A stretch of 64,000 bases of DNA from Thermoanaerobaculum sp. (GCA_021154885.1 JAJKHS010000053.1:53931-117930), one strand, 5' to 3'; shown: positions 16,235-25,841, numbered from the stretch's first letter. Numbers and translations are program-made. The notes: generated by a model not told the origin, from the letters alone.

Positions 16235-16347
16235 GGTCCGGGGCGTCAACCTACCGGGCGAGTTGCCGCTCGGCAGGGGACGGTGCTCGCAGAGCAGCCC
16301 CGCTCCATGGACCCGCGGGGACCGATCTGAGAGAATTGAGCTCTGTC

Positions 16348-16917
16348 ATGGCAGAGACGTCCTTTCACCTCCGGCGCGCCGGGCCCGCCGATGCTGCGGC
16401 CCTCGCGGAGTTTGCGGCCCGGATCTTCTCCGATACGTTCGCCGCCGACAACCGGCCGGAGGACATGGCGGCGCATCTCGCCGACAGGTTCGGCGTCCGG
16501 CAGCAGACGGACGAGCTGATCCACCCGGAAATCATCACCCTCGTGGTGGAAGAGGACGGCCGGCTGATCGCCTACACCCAGGTGCGCCGGATCCCCCCGC
16601 CGGACTGCGTGACGGGAGAGGCCCCGGTAGAGCTCGGCCGCTTCTACGTCGACCGGCCCTGGCAGGGACGGGGTCTCGCACAGCGCCTCATGGCCGCCGC
16701 GCAGGACGCCGCGCGCGAGCTGGGCGGCCGCACGTTCTGGCTCTGCGTCTGGGAGCGCAACCCACGAGCCATCGCCTTCTATGAGAAGTGCGGCTTCCGC
16801 GACATGGGCGCGAAGGAATACTGGCTCGGCGCGGACCTCCAGTCCGACCGCGTCATGGCCGGCGATCTGGCGCGGCTGGGGACCGGCGATACCACCGCCG
16901 ACGGACGGGGGCGGTAG
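16348..16917 (+). CDS. GNAT family N-acetyltransferase
   Basis: A 189-residue acetyltransferase. The GNAT fold is clear: FHLRRAGPADAAALAEFAAR at the start, the beta4 strand VELGRFYVDRPW, the acetyl-CoA loop QGRGLAQRLM (about residues 109-118) and the beta5-alpha4 region NPRAIAFYEKCGF. The ATG at 16348 is taken as start because the upstream frame runs through the tandem repeat. The substrate is unknown; RimI-like protein or small-amine acetylation are both possible. Confidence 0.85.
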   Translation: MAETSFHLRRAGPADAAALAEFAARIFSDTFAADNRPEDMAAHLADRFGVRQQTDELIHPEIITLVVEEDGRLIAYTQVRRIPPPDCVTGEAPVELGRFYVDRPWQGRGLAQRLMAAAQDAARELGGRTFWLCVWERNPRAIAFYEKCGFRDMGAKEYWLGADLQSDRVMAGDLARLGTGDTTADGRGR

Positions 16918-17032
16918 AGACGTCCAATTCTCCGCGGCGGAGACCGGGTGCGATTTCGCCGGGAGTCGTCCCACTAGAGCGGTGGAGGACGTATGACACG
17001 GCCCATCCAATTTTCCTTCAAAGGAGGACGAC

Positions 17033-17674
17033 ATGTCACTGCTGGACAATCCCCGGAGGTGGAACACGGTCTTCACCGCCGTCGCAGCGCTGGCCCTCAC
17101 CGCCAGTCTCTGCGGCACTGCCCTCGCCGCCGAAGAAGCTTCGGCTCGCAGCACTGGCACCGGCCTGCAGATGTGCACGGGAAAGTACGCCCTGTGCGAC
17201 GCGGCGGCCTGTACACCGATCGCCGAGCAGAAAAGCTTTCCGGGTCCCCCGGAGATGAAGCCTTCCCACGCTCTGTGCTCGTGCGTCGTGGAGGACGGTC
17301 CGAACCTGGGGCCGGGCCCCTGCTCCGACCGCGTTCCGCGCGGGAAGAAGGGGGAGTACATCCTGTCCACCTACTCCTACGCGCTGAATAATCCCTACCT
17401 GACCTGCCCCGCAGGCGGGGACCGTACGGTCTGCTTCGGCTATCCGTGCGTCATCGACGCGAAGGACCCGAAGCGGGCGCACTGCACCTGCCCGATCACC
17501 TACGGCAGCGAGGGGTTCAAGACGCAGGGTGGCGGTTGCAACGTCGCGAGCTGCTCCAACGGCTTGTGGCAGGGGGGGACCCCGCAGGAGTACGACGTCA
17601 TCAACTCGATCTTCTCCAAGGCCACTGGCCAGAAACCGCCACAGGATTGTGCCGCCATCGTGAAGAAGAAGTAA
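17033..17674 (+). CDS. secreted Cys-rich hypothetical protein
   Basis: A 213-residue exported protein with a signal peptide (TVFTAVAALALTASLCGTALA) and about 14 cysteines in the mature part, spaced as in CTGKYALCDAAACTPIAEQ, LCSCVVEDGPN and CFGYPCVIDAKDPKRAHCTC. No heme CxxCH is present. The C-x-C pairs suggest several small disulfide-linked modules. The ATG at 17033 follows AAAGGAGGACG. Function is unknown. Confidence 0.7.
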   Translation: MSLLDNPRRWNTVFTAVAALALTASLCGTALAAEEASARSTGTGLQMCTGKYALCDAAACTPIAEQKSFPGPPEMKPSHALCSCVVEDGPNLGPGPCSDRVPRGKKGEYILSTYSYALNNPYLTCPAGGDRTVCFGYPCVIDAKDPKRAHCTCPITYGSEGFKTQGGGCNVASCSNGLWQGGTPQEYDVINSIFSKATGQKPPQDCAAIVKKK

Positions 17675-17701
17675 GGAGGGAGTCGCCGGAATCGCATTCC
17701 A

Positions 17702-17729
17702 GGGCCCGCTCGCCAGAGCGAGCCCCTTT
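17702..17729 (+). terminator. hairpin terminator between convergent genes
   Basis: GGGC-C-CGCTC (17702-17711) pairs with GAGCG-A-GCCC (17716-17725), a 9-bp stem with one C/A mismatch and a 4-nt loop, followed by CTTT. It ends the Cys-rich gene and faces the convergent DUF5655 gene. Confidence 0.5.
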
Positions 17730-17742
17730 CCAAAGCGCACGC

Positions 17743-18102
17743 CTAGCCGGCCAGCTCGAAGGCATCCGCGAGCCACTTCGCCAGTTCGCCGTCCACCTGT
17801 GCGGGATCGTCCAGCCGGATCTCGAGATGCCAGCGGTGCGCGGACGCCTGCTCGCGCCGGGCGATCCGGGCGCTCTGCAGGTCCGTGGCGGACTTGAGGG
17901 TGAGCAGGAGCGCCTGCTTGCGCGTCGCGATCCCGGCGAAGGCTGTCCTGCGCGCGAGGTGGATCGAGGTCTTCTTGGGCTCTTCCCGCACCGGGCCGAG
18001 CTCCCGGGCGGTCTCCAGGATCCGGGCGTAGACGGCGCGCACTGCCGGCGCGCAACCCGTGAAGTGCTGATCCACGGTGTACGGCGAGATCTCGTCGCTC
18101 AT
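17743..18102 (-). CDS. DUF5655 domain-containing protein
   Basis: A 119-residue soluble protein. It shows the DUF5655 signature: HFTGCAPAVRAVYARILETA near the start, then ELGPVREEPKKTSIHLARRT and AFAGIATRKQALLLTLK. The domain occurs alone or fused in many bacteria, and its function is unknown. The ATG at 18102 follows GGGAGG. It is divergent from the first tyrosinase gene. Confidence 0.8.
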   Translation of the reverse strand: MSDEISPYTVDQHFTGCAPAVRAVYARILETARELGPVREEPKKTSIHLARRTAFAGIATRKQALLLTLKSATDLQSARIARREQASAHRWHLEIRLDDPAQVDGELAKWLADAFELAG

Positions 18103-18235
18103 GCAACCTCCCGGCGCTGCAAGATGGGGCCAAGATGGCGCCAGGTCCTCGATTCTACCGCGAGCAAACCAGGACGGAGCCCTGGTCCACGACCCTGAGA
18201 CCTTCGCCGGCTCTCGTGGGCGCTCGCTGTTTCGC

Positions 18236-18265
18236 TTGACAACCCGTGGGCCTGCGTCCTACTCT
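18236..18265 (+). promoter_or_regulatory. predicted sigma70-type promoter upstream of tyrosinase 1
   Basis: TTGACA (18236-18241) is followed after 18 nt by TACTCT (18260-18265). It lies about 90 nt before the ATG at 18356, in the 253-bp gap between the divergent DUF5655 gene and the tyrosinase. The -35 is perfect and the -10 partial. Confidence 0.4.
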
Positions 18266-18355
18266 GTCGATGCTCCACCCGTAGACAGGATTCATTGCCA
18301 GCGCAGGCTTGCGCGAATCGAGCTTCAGGCACCCCTGGGTGCGAAGGAGGGATCG

Positions 18356-19705
18356 ATGCCGGTCAGTCGCCGAGATTTCATCCGTCAGGTAGTCACCGTC
18401 GGACCCATCACCATGGCCTTCTGGATGGAGAAGGACCTGTTGTGGGCCAAGGAGTGCGGCATGCCCCTCGCCAGCGCGGAGTGCACGCTGCCCACGCCGA
18501 AACCTCCCGTGCGCTTCATCCCCAACGAGCCGAAGGTCGTGACGCGCTACTCGGCGCTCGAGCTGGCGGCCCCGAGCAGGGCCACCCAGCTCAAGCAGCT
18601 CCGGGACGGCGTCTGCCTGCTCCGGGACCTGCCGCCGACGGACGTCCTCAGTTGGACCAAGCTGATCGCCCAGCACTGCATCCACTGCGCGCCGTCCAAT
18701 ACGGACAACATCCACTACAACTGGCAGTTCCTGCCGTGGCACCGCGGTCTGCTGTACTTCGTCGAGCGCGCCATGCGCAAGCTCGGCAAGATGGACGACA
18801 TGCGGCTGGCCTACTGGGACTGGGACAACAAGTCCAGCCGTACGCTGCCCACGATCTATGCGCCCAAGGATCAGCCGCTCTACTGGGCGAACCGGAACCT
18901 GACCGGACCGCGCTGGCCGTTGTCGGACGCCGCCGTGAACGTCCAGCCCCTGCTGGCCTTACCCAACTTCGATATTTTCGGTGGCACGGCAAAACAGAGA
19001 ACCCCCGTCCCTGCGACCTTCTCGGGCCCCCACGCCAACGTGCACAACGCCTTTTCCCCGGGCGACATGGCGGACTTGCAGTATTCGCCCCGCGACCCCG
19101 TCTTCTACGCCCATCACGGGAACATCGACCGGCTGTGGTCGTCCTGGGTGGCCGCCGGCCACAAGAACCCCGACTTCGGCACCGCCAAGGTCTATTTCTA
19201 CGACGAGAACCGCGTGTGGTCCTACGTGCTGTTCAACGACCTGCGCGATGAAGCCAAGCTCGGGTACAACTACTCCTCGCTGATGAAGCCGACGGTGAAG
19301 CTGAGCTCTTTAAGTAATCGCCCCATCGTCGAGAAGAATGGCCAGCTCGAGGTTCCCCCGACGAAGGAGTCGCTCTTACCCAAGTTCCTCGTCCTCCAGA
19401 ACGTCCATCTGGAGAAGCAAGCGGCCAACGCCGTGGATTTCGGCGTCTTCTTCACCCAGCCTCCCGTGGGCACGGCGACGGCGAACGACAAGGCCAACGG
19501 CTTTCTGGGCACGGTGAACCGGGTGCTGAGCAGCGGCCACGACCACCATGCGGACCCGCTCTCGGCGGTGCTCGAGGTCGACAACAAGTTGGACCAGGTC
19601 AAGGGACCCCTGAAGCTGTACGTGGCCCCGCTCGATCCCACGGGCAAGACGACGGCGGCTGCCGCCCCATTGTCGGCGGAGGCGTTTTCGCTCATCTCCG
19701 AATGA
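18356..19705 (+). CDS. tyrosinase / polyphenol oxidase (type-3 copper), Tat-exported
   Basis: A 449-residue binuclear copper oxidase that hydroxylates monophenols or oxidises catechols to quinones. The N-terminus carries a twin-arginine signal (VSRRDFIRQVVTVG). CuA ligands are in IAQHCIHCAPSN and NWQFLPWHRGLLYFVERAM; the plant-PPO-like YWDWDNKSSRTLP follows. CuB ligands are in GPHANVHNAFSPGD and DPVFYAHHGNIDRLWSSW. The last about 150 residues form a beta-rich C-terminal domain that should shield the active site. The ATG at 18356 follows GAAGGAGGGATCG. Its stop overlaps the next ATG (ATGA), so it is coupled to a small exported protein. Confidence 0.9.
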   Translation: MPVSRRDFIRQVVTVGPITMAFWMEKDLLWAKECGMPLASAECTLPTPKPPVRFIPNEPKVVTRYSALELAAPSRATQLKQLRDGVCLLRDLPPTDVLSWTKLIAQHCIHCAPSNTDNIHYNWQFLPWHRGLLYFVERAMRKLGKMDDMRLAYWDWDNKSSRTLPTIYAPKDQPLYWANRNLTGPRWPLSDAAVNVQPLLALPNFDIFGGTAKQRTPVPATFSGPHANVHNAFSPGDMADLQYSPRDPVFYAHHGNIDRLWSSWVAAGHKNPDFGTAKVYFYDENRVWSYVLFNDLRDEAKLGYNYSSLMKPTVKLSSLSNRPIVEKNGQLEVPPTKESLLPKFLVLQNVHLEKQAANAVDFGVFFTQPPVGTATANDKANGFLGTVNRVLSSGHDHHADPLSAVLEVDNKLDQVKGPLKLYVAPLDPTGKTTAAAAPLSAEAFSLISE

Positions 19706-20202
19706 CGTATACTGGAAGGATGAAGCGTGTCCTCCATCTACCGGTCTGGGCGGCGGTGGCCCTGGTACTGATGTGCGCCGCGGAGCACGGGGCGGAGACG
19801 ACGGTCCGGTTGACCGTACCCAAGAAGGTTGCAGCCCAGGCGGCTGCGCGGGCGGCGGGAGACGCTTCCTCGCCGCCGCCCGTTCTCATGCTCGAAGACG
19901 TGGAGGTCGGCGCCGGGGAGGGCCTGACGCTCCGGGTCCTGGGGCCGGCCGAGCCGGGCTCCCGCTCCCGGCCGGTCCTGGCCATGTCCGGGACGGTCGG
20001 GTCGAACCAGCCGCCGCCAGGACCGGTCCAGCACATGACTCTCGCCGTGCCGCTCGACGACAAGGCTTCGCGGCTCCTGAAGGGGAAGAGCGAAATCACG
20101 CTGACCCTGCAGGTGGAAGGTCGCCCCGGCCGTCCAGCGCTGAAATTCAAGCGCGCCTATTTCGACACTGGCGAGCCGCACGAGTCGACGCCTCGCCAGT
20201 GA
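19702..20202 (+). CDS. small exported protein coupled to tyrosinase (C-terminal-domain-like)
   Basis: A 166-residue protein starting in an ATGA overlap with tyrosinase 1. An internal in-frame ATG at 19720 gives a cleaner signal peptide (MKRVLHLPVWAAVALVLMCA) and may be the true start. The mature part is beta-rich with VLMLEDVEVGAGEGLTLRVL, QHMTLAVPLDD and EITLTLQVEGRPG. Its strand pattern resembles the PPO C-terminal (KFDV-type) domain seen in the neighbouring tyrosinases, though identity is low. A role in trans as shield, caddie or copper chaperone for tyrosinase is inferred from coupling only. Confidence 0.6.
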   Translation: MTYTGRMKRVLHLPVWAAVALVLMCAAEHGAETTVRLTVPKKVAAQAAARAAGDASSPPPVLMLEDVEVGAGEGLTLRVLGPAEPGSRSRPVLAMSGTVGSNQPPPGPVQHMTLAVPLDDKASRLLKGKSEITLTLQVEGRPGRPALKFKRAYFDTGEPHESTPRQ

Positions 20203-20205
20203 CCC

Positions 20206-21753
20206 TCACTGTTCCTTGACCTCCTGCAGTTGGATGGTGCCGACCTTCAGGGGTTTGGCCAGGACACCCTCCGGCTTGGCCCCGGCGGTGCCGTCGGTCG
20301 CCTCGAACACCACCTTGACCTCGGGGACCTCGCCATTCGGCCCCTTGAGCGCCTGGAGCGCGTCGCTGACATCGACGTTGCGGTTGAAAGTGCTGATGCC
20401 GCCCTTCCCGGCATGATGCTTCAATCCGAAGAAGCTGATCGTTGCCACGTACTGGCGGCGGGGGATCGCCTCAGTGGTCTCCAGGAAGACGTTGAAGAGC
20501 ACTCCCGGTGCGCCCTCGGGTGCGATTTTGTCGAGGACCAGCTCGGTCCGGGATGGCACCAGGGACTGCGGGGTGGGCTTGGAATTGGACTTGGACACGG
20601 CGAGCCGCGCGGCGGCTTTGACGCCGCCGATCTGGAAGCCCTGGAGCTTGGCGAGAGGGGTGACCCTTTCCAACCCTTCCGCCCTCACCTTGAACGGCGG
20701 GATCGGCTTGCGTCCGCAGTTTGTGACGTGGTCGTAGGTGTAGTTGGTCGGGAGATCCGAGTACTTCAATTTCACCAGGTTGCCGGACGCGTCGACGAAG
20801 GAGTACGAGATGCCCTTGAGATTGGCCGGGACGCTGCCGCCCAGCTTGAGCCAGCACTCGAAGACGCGGTCGATGTTCGCGTGGTGGAGCCAGAAGATGG
20901 GATCGGTCCCCGCGACGGGGACGTCGCCCATCAGGGGGTACGGGCAGTCCGGCCCGACGGTGCAGTGGACCGTGCCGTGCGGCTGCTGCTCGAGCTCCGG
21001 CGAGAAGGAGTTGAAGCTGGCTTTCTTCAGCAGGTTGTCGACGTTGGTCGTGTTCGGGTCCAGCTTGACGGTCTGCGAGCGGCGGCGGGGGTCGAAGAGC
21101 GGATTGGGCTTGCCGTCGCTCAGCGTGGGCTGTGCGAACTGCGCGGGGAGTTGGACCTGGGTGGGATCGGTGTAGTCCCAGTAGGGGAGGCGCAGCGTCT
21201 TGTCGTTCGCCGACTGTTGCAGGACGCTTTCGAAGTAATAGAGATAGATGCGATGCCAGGTCAGGAACTGCAGGGTGCCATGCTGGCACTGGTCCCAGAC
21301 CTTCGCGGCCAATCCGGCCGGCGTCGGCGGATACGTGAGATCGCGGAGACCCTTGTAGAACTGCTTCTTGTTCGCGGGCGCATCGTCGATCGCGTCCTGG
21401 ATGAGACCGGCTTTGGCCTTGGGGCCATAGAAGCCGTGCATGGCCGACCAATACTCCCAGCTCCGGCGGTAATCGGCCGAGATGGGCGGCGTCGTGCTGC
21501 GGCTCTTCATCGTCCCGATCGCCCTGACGAAGGCGTCCAGCCGGTTTTTGTCTTTGATGAAGTCCTGGAACTTCATCCGGACGGCCAGGGCCGGTATGGG
21601 TGCCGGCGTCGCCTTCAACACCGGCTTGGCCGTGGTCGGCTGCGCCGCTTTGGTGGCTGATTGTGCCTGCAGTCCCGCCACGGACAAGACGAAGGCGATA
21701 AGAATCCATGGAACCGCGGATGGGATAGCCCTGGCAGTCGTTCTGCGCTTCAC
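20206..21753 (-). CDS. tyrosinase / polyphenol oxidase 2 with C-terminal PPO-type domain
   Basis: A 515-residue exported type-3 copper oxidase. Start is GTG at 21753 after AAAGGAGGGCTGC; a Sec signal follows (VPWILIAFVLSVAGLQAQ), unlike the Tat signal of tyrosinase 1. CuA: WSAMHGFYG and QCQHGTLQFLTWHRIYLYYF. CuB: PHGTVHCTVG and GTDPIFWLHHANIDRVFECW. The C-terminal about 150 residues form a beta domain with GVLFNVFLETTEAIPRRQYV and SFFGLKHHAGKGG. This domain is repeated as a stand-alone protein in the gene just upstream on the same strand. It is convergent with the tyrosinase 1 operon (3 bp gap). Confidence 0.9.
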   Translation of the reverse strand: MKRRTTARAIPSAVPWILIAFVLSVAGLQAQSATKAAQPTTAKPVLKATPAPIPALAVRMKFQDFIKDKNRLDAFVRAIGTMKSRSTTPPISADYRRSWEYWSAMHGFYGPKAKAGLIQDAIDDAPANKKQFYKGLRDLTYPPTPAGLAAKVWDQCQHGTLQFLTWHRIYLYYFESVLQQSANDKTLRLPYWDYTDPTQVQLPAQFAQPTLSDGKPNPLFDPRRRSQTVKLDPNTTNVDNLLKKASFNSFSPELEQQPHGTVHCTVGPDCPYPLMGDVPVAGTDPIFWLHHANIDRVFECWLKLGGSVPANLKGISYSFVDASGNLVKLKYSDLPTNYTYDHVTNCGRKPIPPFKVRAEGLERVTPLAKLQGFQIGGVKAAARLAVSKSNSKPTPQSLVPSRTELVLDKIAPEGAPGVLFNVFLETTEAIPRRQYVATISFFGLKHHAGKGGISTFNRNVDVSDALQALKGPNGEVPEVKVVFEATDGTAGAKPEGVLAKPLKVGTIQLQEVKEQ

Positions 21754-21827
21754 GCAGCCCTCCTTTCAATGGGACGGGTCATGCCAACTTTAGCACAGCC
21801 CATTCCGGAGGGCGGGAGGGGCCTCTT

Positions 21828-22448
21828 CTAGGGCTTCCCCTCGACTTGCAGACGGACGGAGCCGACCCGCAGGCCGGCCTGCCGGTTGAGGAGGGGGCCG
21901 GCCAGCGCGAGAGTGGATTCGGCGGTGCCGTTGGTCGCCTCGAAGACCACCTGGAGATCGGGGATCTGGGGGCTCTGGCCCTTGAGCGCCTGGAGCTGTT
22001 CGGTGACGTCGAAGGTGCGGCTGGGGAGGCTGCCATGCCCGGAGCGGTGGGTCACCCCGAAGAAGCTCAGCGTTCCCACGTACTCGCGTCGCGGGTTCGG
22101 CCCCGTGGTGCTCAGGTAGACGTTGAAGAGCACGCCCGGAGGTTGCGCGACCGTGATGCCGTCGAGCGTCAGCTCGATGTTGGCCCGGCCGGCGGGTGCC
22201 GCGAGAGCCTGGCGCAGATGGTCGGCGGCCGGGCCGGACCTGGCGATGGGGAGCCGCGCCGTGACCGTGGGCTGGTCGATGCGGATCTGCTCGGCCGCCG
22301 CCAGCGTGGTGGCGGCCTCGTCGTTCGGCATGTCTCTCGTCTCCCAGGTCGTGGCGGCTCCGCCGCACGCTGCCGAGAAGGAGATGGCGGCGCCGAGGAG
22401 CCACGGCCCAAAGCCTGCGACGGTCGCGGAGAACGTCCTTTGCCTCAT
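21828..22448 (-). CDS. stand-alone PPO C-terminal-domain-like lipoprotein
   Basis: A 206-residue exported protein, probably a lipoprotein (AAISFSAAC at the signal end). The mature part aligns by eye with the C-terminal domain of tyrosinase 2: PPGVLFNVYLSTTGPNPRRE against the tyrosinase's PEGAPGVLFNVFLETTE, then YVGTLSFFGVTHRSGHG, QLQALKGQSPQIPDLQVVFE and a final VGSVRLQVEG. No copper-binding domain is present. ATG 22448 follows GGAGGTCGAC; the upstream frame start (22490) lacks support. It lies 74 bp ahead of tyrosinase 2, likely in one operon. It could act in trans on tyrosinase as a shielding or copper-delivery partner; this is inference. Confidence 0.75.
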   Translation of the reverse strand: MRQRTFSATVAGFGPWLLGAAISFSAACGGAATTWETRDMPNDEAATTLAAAEQIRIDQPTVTARLPIARSGPAADHLRQALAAPAGRANIELTLDGITVAQPPGVLFNVYLSTTGPNPRREYVGTLSFFGVTHRSGHGSLPSRTFDVTEQLQALKGQSPQIPDLQVVFEATNGTAESTLALAGPLLNRQAGLRVGSVRLQVEGKP

Positions 22449-22558
22449 GTCGACCTCCTGGGTGCCTCGATCCCGCGCCCTCGATCTCACGGAATCAGTA
22501 TGGCATGGCCAGGGAGGGCTGCAAGTTCCAAGCCTGGGATTCAGGAGGAGGTGCCGAA

Positions 22559-22585
22559 GGGGCCCGCTCGCTGCGGCGGGTCCCC
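22559..22585 (-). terminator. hairpin terminator between minus-strand genes
   Basis: GGGGCCCGC (22559-22567) pairs with GCGGG-T-CCCC (22576-22585) through 9 bp with one bulged T. It lies downstream of the secreted protein gene at 22642-23466 and upstream of the lipoprotein gene. Confidence 0.45.
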
Positions 22586-22641
22586 CTTACAGGTCGGCCG
22601 CGCTGGCCCCGCGCTCCGCCGGGGCCGTTCACTCTAAGAAA

Positions 22642-23466
22642 CTACGGGCAATTGGCGGGATAGCAGGCGGTCAGTCCGCCGGTGCAGTGCTGCTTGAGGG
22701 TGGCCGGATCGGTGTGGCAGGACGGCGGCTCGCATTGCGTGCAACTGCCGGTGAGCTTCGTCGCCCTGCCTGGCGCCCAGCCGGGCCAGAAGTTCGAGCT
22801 GCCGGAGACGAGAGAATCGGGTTTCAGGTTGCCCTTGGTGTCGACGAGAACGGTGCCGATCTGCTTCGTGGCCGCGCCGCCCGTCGTGCTCCACGGCAGA
22901 GAGCTGGCAGGGAAGGTGAAGCTCCCCGTGAGCTCGAGCTGGCGCGCGCTCTTGGCCGGCTTGACGGAAATGAAGGTTATTTTCGCGTCGACCGCGAGGG
23001 GCGCCACGAAATGGCCGCCGCCCGCTTCGGTGCGATAGATGCGCATCGACGTCACCCGCTGGTTGCCGGCGAGGGTGACGTAGGCATGATAAGAGCCGCA
23101 AGAGGTCTGGATCGGGGCGATGCTCACCAGCGACAAGGCCTTGAACTGGATCCGCGTCTCGGCGATGCCCTTCTCGTTGAAGGTGGCGTCGTCGAGCCGC
23201 TCGATGACGGTGTCGGCGTTGTGGAGCGCCCCGGGAGTGCCGGTGGTGAGCGGCAGACCCCGGAAGGCCACCTTGCCCGTGAAGGCCGCCGAGCTGCTGC
23301 AGAAGAAGCCGGCGGGAATGGGGCTCTTGGCAAAGCTGTAGAAAGTCTTGCCGTTGGCGGTGGTGGTGAAGGTGTCGACACCGTGCCGGATGACGGTATC
23401 GGCAGCCAGGGGAGCGACGACGAGTAAAACCGCTAGCACTGCCAACAGGATTCCTCTGTTCCTCAC
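22642..23466 (-). CDS. secreted hypothetical protein
   Basis: A 274-residue exported protein. Start is GTG at 23466 behind CAAGGAGGTTTGC. A signal peptide (GILLAVLAVLLVVAPLAA) is followed by a beta-rich region starting TVIRHGVDTFTTTANGKTFY and a C-terminal Cys cluster (GSCTQCEPPSCHTD and TACYPANCP). No catalytic motif is recognised. It is divergent from the large surface protein gene at 23701. Confidence 0.7.
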   Translation of the reverse strand: MRNRGILLAVLAVLLVVAPLAADTVIRHGVDTFTTTANGKTFYSFAKSPIPAGFFCSSSAAFTGKVAFRGLPLTTGTPGALHNADTVIERLDDATFNEKGIAETRIQFKALSLVSIAPIQTSCGSYHAYVTLAGNQRVTSMRIYRTEAGGGHFVAPLAVDAKITFISVKPAKSARQLELTGSFTFPASSLPWSTTGGAATKQIGTVLVDTKGNLKPDSLVSGSSNFWPGWAPGRATKLTGSCTQCEPPSCHTDPATLKQHCTGGLTACYPANCP

Positions 23467-23700
23467 GCAAACCTCCTTGTCTTGTACGACGGTTTGGTAC
23501 CGAGCGCGGCCTACACTTCCAGGGTGCTCGCCGAAGGCTCGAGCGAGCTGTCACAGAAAGTTGACACCCCTGCCGCGGCCCGCGGCTCACTCCGGAAGCG
23601 TTGGCGCACCCTCTTCTTTTGCAGTCGTCGTCTGCGTGGAAGCAGAGGACAGCCGATGGGACCCGGAAAGGCCCTCGGCATTTCAGAGAGGAGTAATTTC

Positions 23701-25797
23701 ATGGCGCAATGGAAACGATGGAGCAGGAGTCGCAAGGTATTGATCTTGACTGCCGTCCTGACGGTAATGGCACTGACGGGATGGGCGGCGAACCGGCCCT
23801 CCCGACCGGTCAACCAGGCGGTGCCGACCCAGCAAGCCGCGACGGTCGCGTCGAGCAAGGCGGTGTCGCTCTCCGCACCGCTGCCGCCCCCCAGCCAGGT
23901 CTTCATCCAGAAGACCAGCGCTTTCCCGGGGATCGGCAACGTGCTGGTGACGGTGACCCTGTCGAGCCCGCAGTTGTCGCAGAAGGGTTCCGACGGGACG
24001 CGGGATTTCGTCACCATCGGCTTCCAGGAGCAGCAGGTGATCCTGCGCGACGATGGTCAGGGGGGCGACGCCACGGCGGGCGACGGCGTGTTCACCGGCG
24101 TCGGCAACGTGGACGACGTCGATCTTCAGGCCCGCAGCGACGCCGACCAGAAGGAGCTGAGCAGCCGCGGCACCAAGGTGGCCCCGCTCTTCGCCGGCCG
24201 CGCCAACGTCGGCACGGAAACTCCCCAGGCTTTCGATCTCACCTCCTACCAGGCGGGCAAGGCCGTGGCGTTCAATCAGGCCGTCGCCTTCGTCGACCCT
24301 GAGACGGTGACGGCGAGCCAGACGGCCAGCCTCAAGGCGGTCGTCCTCGGCACCAACACCTTCCAGGAGCGTTCGCTGATGATCCGCGACCTGGGTGTCG
24401 TGACCGATGCCGGCCGCACCTGGAATCCCTGCACCGGCGCCGGCAATCCCAGCGGCGTCTGGACCTTCAACCACCTGATGACCGAGATGGCCAACCAGCC
24501 GGCGAGCGGTATCGACCCGGCGGTCTTCGTCGAGACCTGGCTGTCGCACTGGCAGGCCAACCAGACGATCAACACGCACGTGGTGCCGGCCCGGACCCAG
24601 GTCAACAACATCATCCTCACCCCCTGGCCGAAGCGCGCCGACGGCCATATCGATTTGGCGCAGTCGCCGTTCCGGCTGCTCGCCATCGTCGCCCGCCCCG
24701 ACCTGCGGCGCACCACCGCGGGCGGCGGCAGCTATTCGATCAACGTCAGCGGCAATTTCCTCGACGCTGGCGAGGCGCGCTTCGTCTTCGGCCTGGTCGA
24801 CAAGCGATCCGGCTGCTCCACCACTCCGTTCGCCACGATCTTCGAGTACCGGGTGCCCCGTTGCGAGTGCCAGCTCGTCAAGAGCTGGGCCCAGCAGTGG
24901 GTGGACCTGTCCGGCTTCACACCGGGCACCGCGGCCTACAACGACAAGCTGGAGCTCATCACCGAGACCTTCGCGAAGGCCAATGCCAATCCGGCCCGGC
25001 CCAACGGCAGCGCCATCGGCCAGGTGCGCTCCAATGAGATCGAGCTCGGCCTTCCCGTCGGCCTGCCCTGGGAATTGCGCGAGTTCCAGCTCACCCAGTT
25101 CCCCTTCTCGTTCCTGCGAGAGGTCACGACGGCGGACACGGCGATCGATTCCTTCAACAACAGCGCCACCTTCGACAATTGGATTTTAACCGCCGTGGCG
25201 CCCGGTCTGACGCCGCCCAACTTCCAGGACCCGATCCCGCCGGTGCCGCTCTTCTTCAGCGGCGCCAACTTCCTCGGCTCCAACCCGGCGACGCCGAACC
25301 CGGGTTTCTTCTGGCAGGTGACCGCCGCGCAGGCGCCGAACCTGAGCCCGGGAGGCGGTAACAACACGACCAACTGGGGCCGGCACCGCGCGTCGCTCGC
25401 GGCCTGCAACGGCTGCCACGGCCGCGAGTCCCGGCCCGCGGGGACGATCGCTCCCTTCGTCCACGTCGACCCCTCGACGGCGTTCGGCTTGCCGGCCCGC
25501 CTGTCTGAGTTCCTCACCGGGGTCATCAACCTGCCGGACCCGCAGGAGAGCCCGGGCCATCTGCCGCTGCGCAGCTTCGACGACCTGGCCCGCCGTGAGA
25601 TGGACATCAAGCGGCTGGCCAAGATGACCTGCTTCCAGTTCCATCCCATCAACGTCGGCGCGGTCCAGAGCTCGCTGCGCAGCACCGGCAGGCTGCCCGC
25701 CGACCTCTTCCAGATGAACGGCTCGACCACGATGCCGCACCAGGTCCCCGTGGGCGTCGACGACTTCCGTCGCAACGTCGTCCTCGAGGTGCACTAA
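23701..25797 (+). CDS. large secreted protein with single CxxCH motif
   Basis: A 698-residue exported protein. The signal-anchor ([19 protein letters not shown]) is followed by an immunoglobulin-like region of the choice-of-anchor-X type (residues about 75-165, with [20 protein letters not shown]). A long unrecognised body follows, and then a C-terminal domain with one heme-type CNGCHGRES (about residue 570). The ATG at 23701 follows GAGAGGAGTAATTTC. Position of the single CxxCH and the conserved surroundings ([16 protein letters not shown]) suggest a heme or metal site at the cell surface, but heme attachment is unproven. Confidence 0.75.
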   Translation: MAQWKRWSRSRKVLILTAVLTVMALTGWAANRPSRPVNQAVPTQQAATVASSKAVSLSAPLPPPSQVFIQKTSAFPGIGNVLVTVTLSSPQLSQKGSDGTRDFVTIGFQEQQVILRDDGQGGDATAGDGVFTGVGNVDDVDLQARSDADQKELSSRGTKVAPLFAGRANVGTETPQAFDLTSYQAGKAVAFNQAVAFVDPETVTASQTASLKAVVLGTNTFQERSLMIRDLGVVTDAGRTWNPCTGAGNPSGVWTFNHLMTEMANQPASGIDPAVFVETWLSHWQANQTINTHVVPARTQVNNIILTPWPKRADGHIDLAQSPFRLLAIVARPDLRRTTAGGGSYSINVSGNFLDAGEARFVFGLVDKRSGCSTTPFATIFEYRVPRCECQLVKSWAQQWVDLSGFTPGTAAYNDKLELITETFAKANANPARPNGSAIGQVRSNEIELGLPVGLPWELREFQLTQFPFSFLREVTTADTAIDSFNNSATFDNWILTAVAPGLTPPNFQDPIPPVPLFFSGANFLGSNPATPNPGFFWQVTAAQAPNLSPGGGNNTTNWGRHRASLAACNGCHGRESRPAGTIAPFVHVDPSTAFGLPARLSEFLTGVINLPDPQESPGHLPLRSFDDLARREMDIKRLAKMTCFQFHPINVGAVQSSLRSTGRLPADLFQMNGSTTMPHQVPVGVDDFRRNVVLEVH

Positions 25798-25806
25798 CTC
25801 CCCCGG

Positions 25807-25841
25807 CCCCTCCTCTCCGTGCTGCCCTGGGAGAGGAGGGG
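25807..25841 (+). terminator. hairpin terminator
   Basis: CCCCTCCTCTCC (25807-25818) and GGAGAGGAGGGG (25830-25841) form a perfect 12-bp stem 10 bp after the stop of the large secreted protein, followed by CGTCTTGC. Confidence 0.6.

Noticed and set aside
15920..16249. N-terminal extension of the SEFIR protein and of the acetyltransferase through the tandem repeats
   Set aside because: The extensions are translations of the 42-bp repeat; clean starts with domain homology lie at 15919 and 16348.
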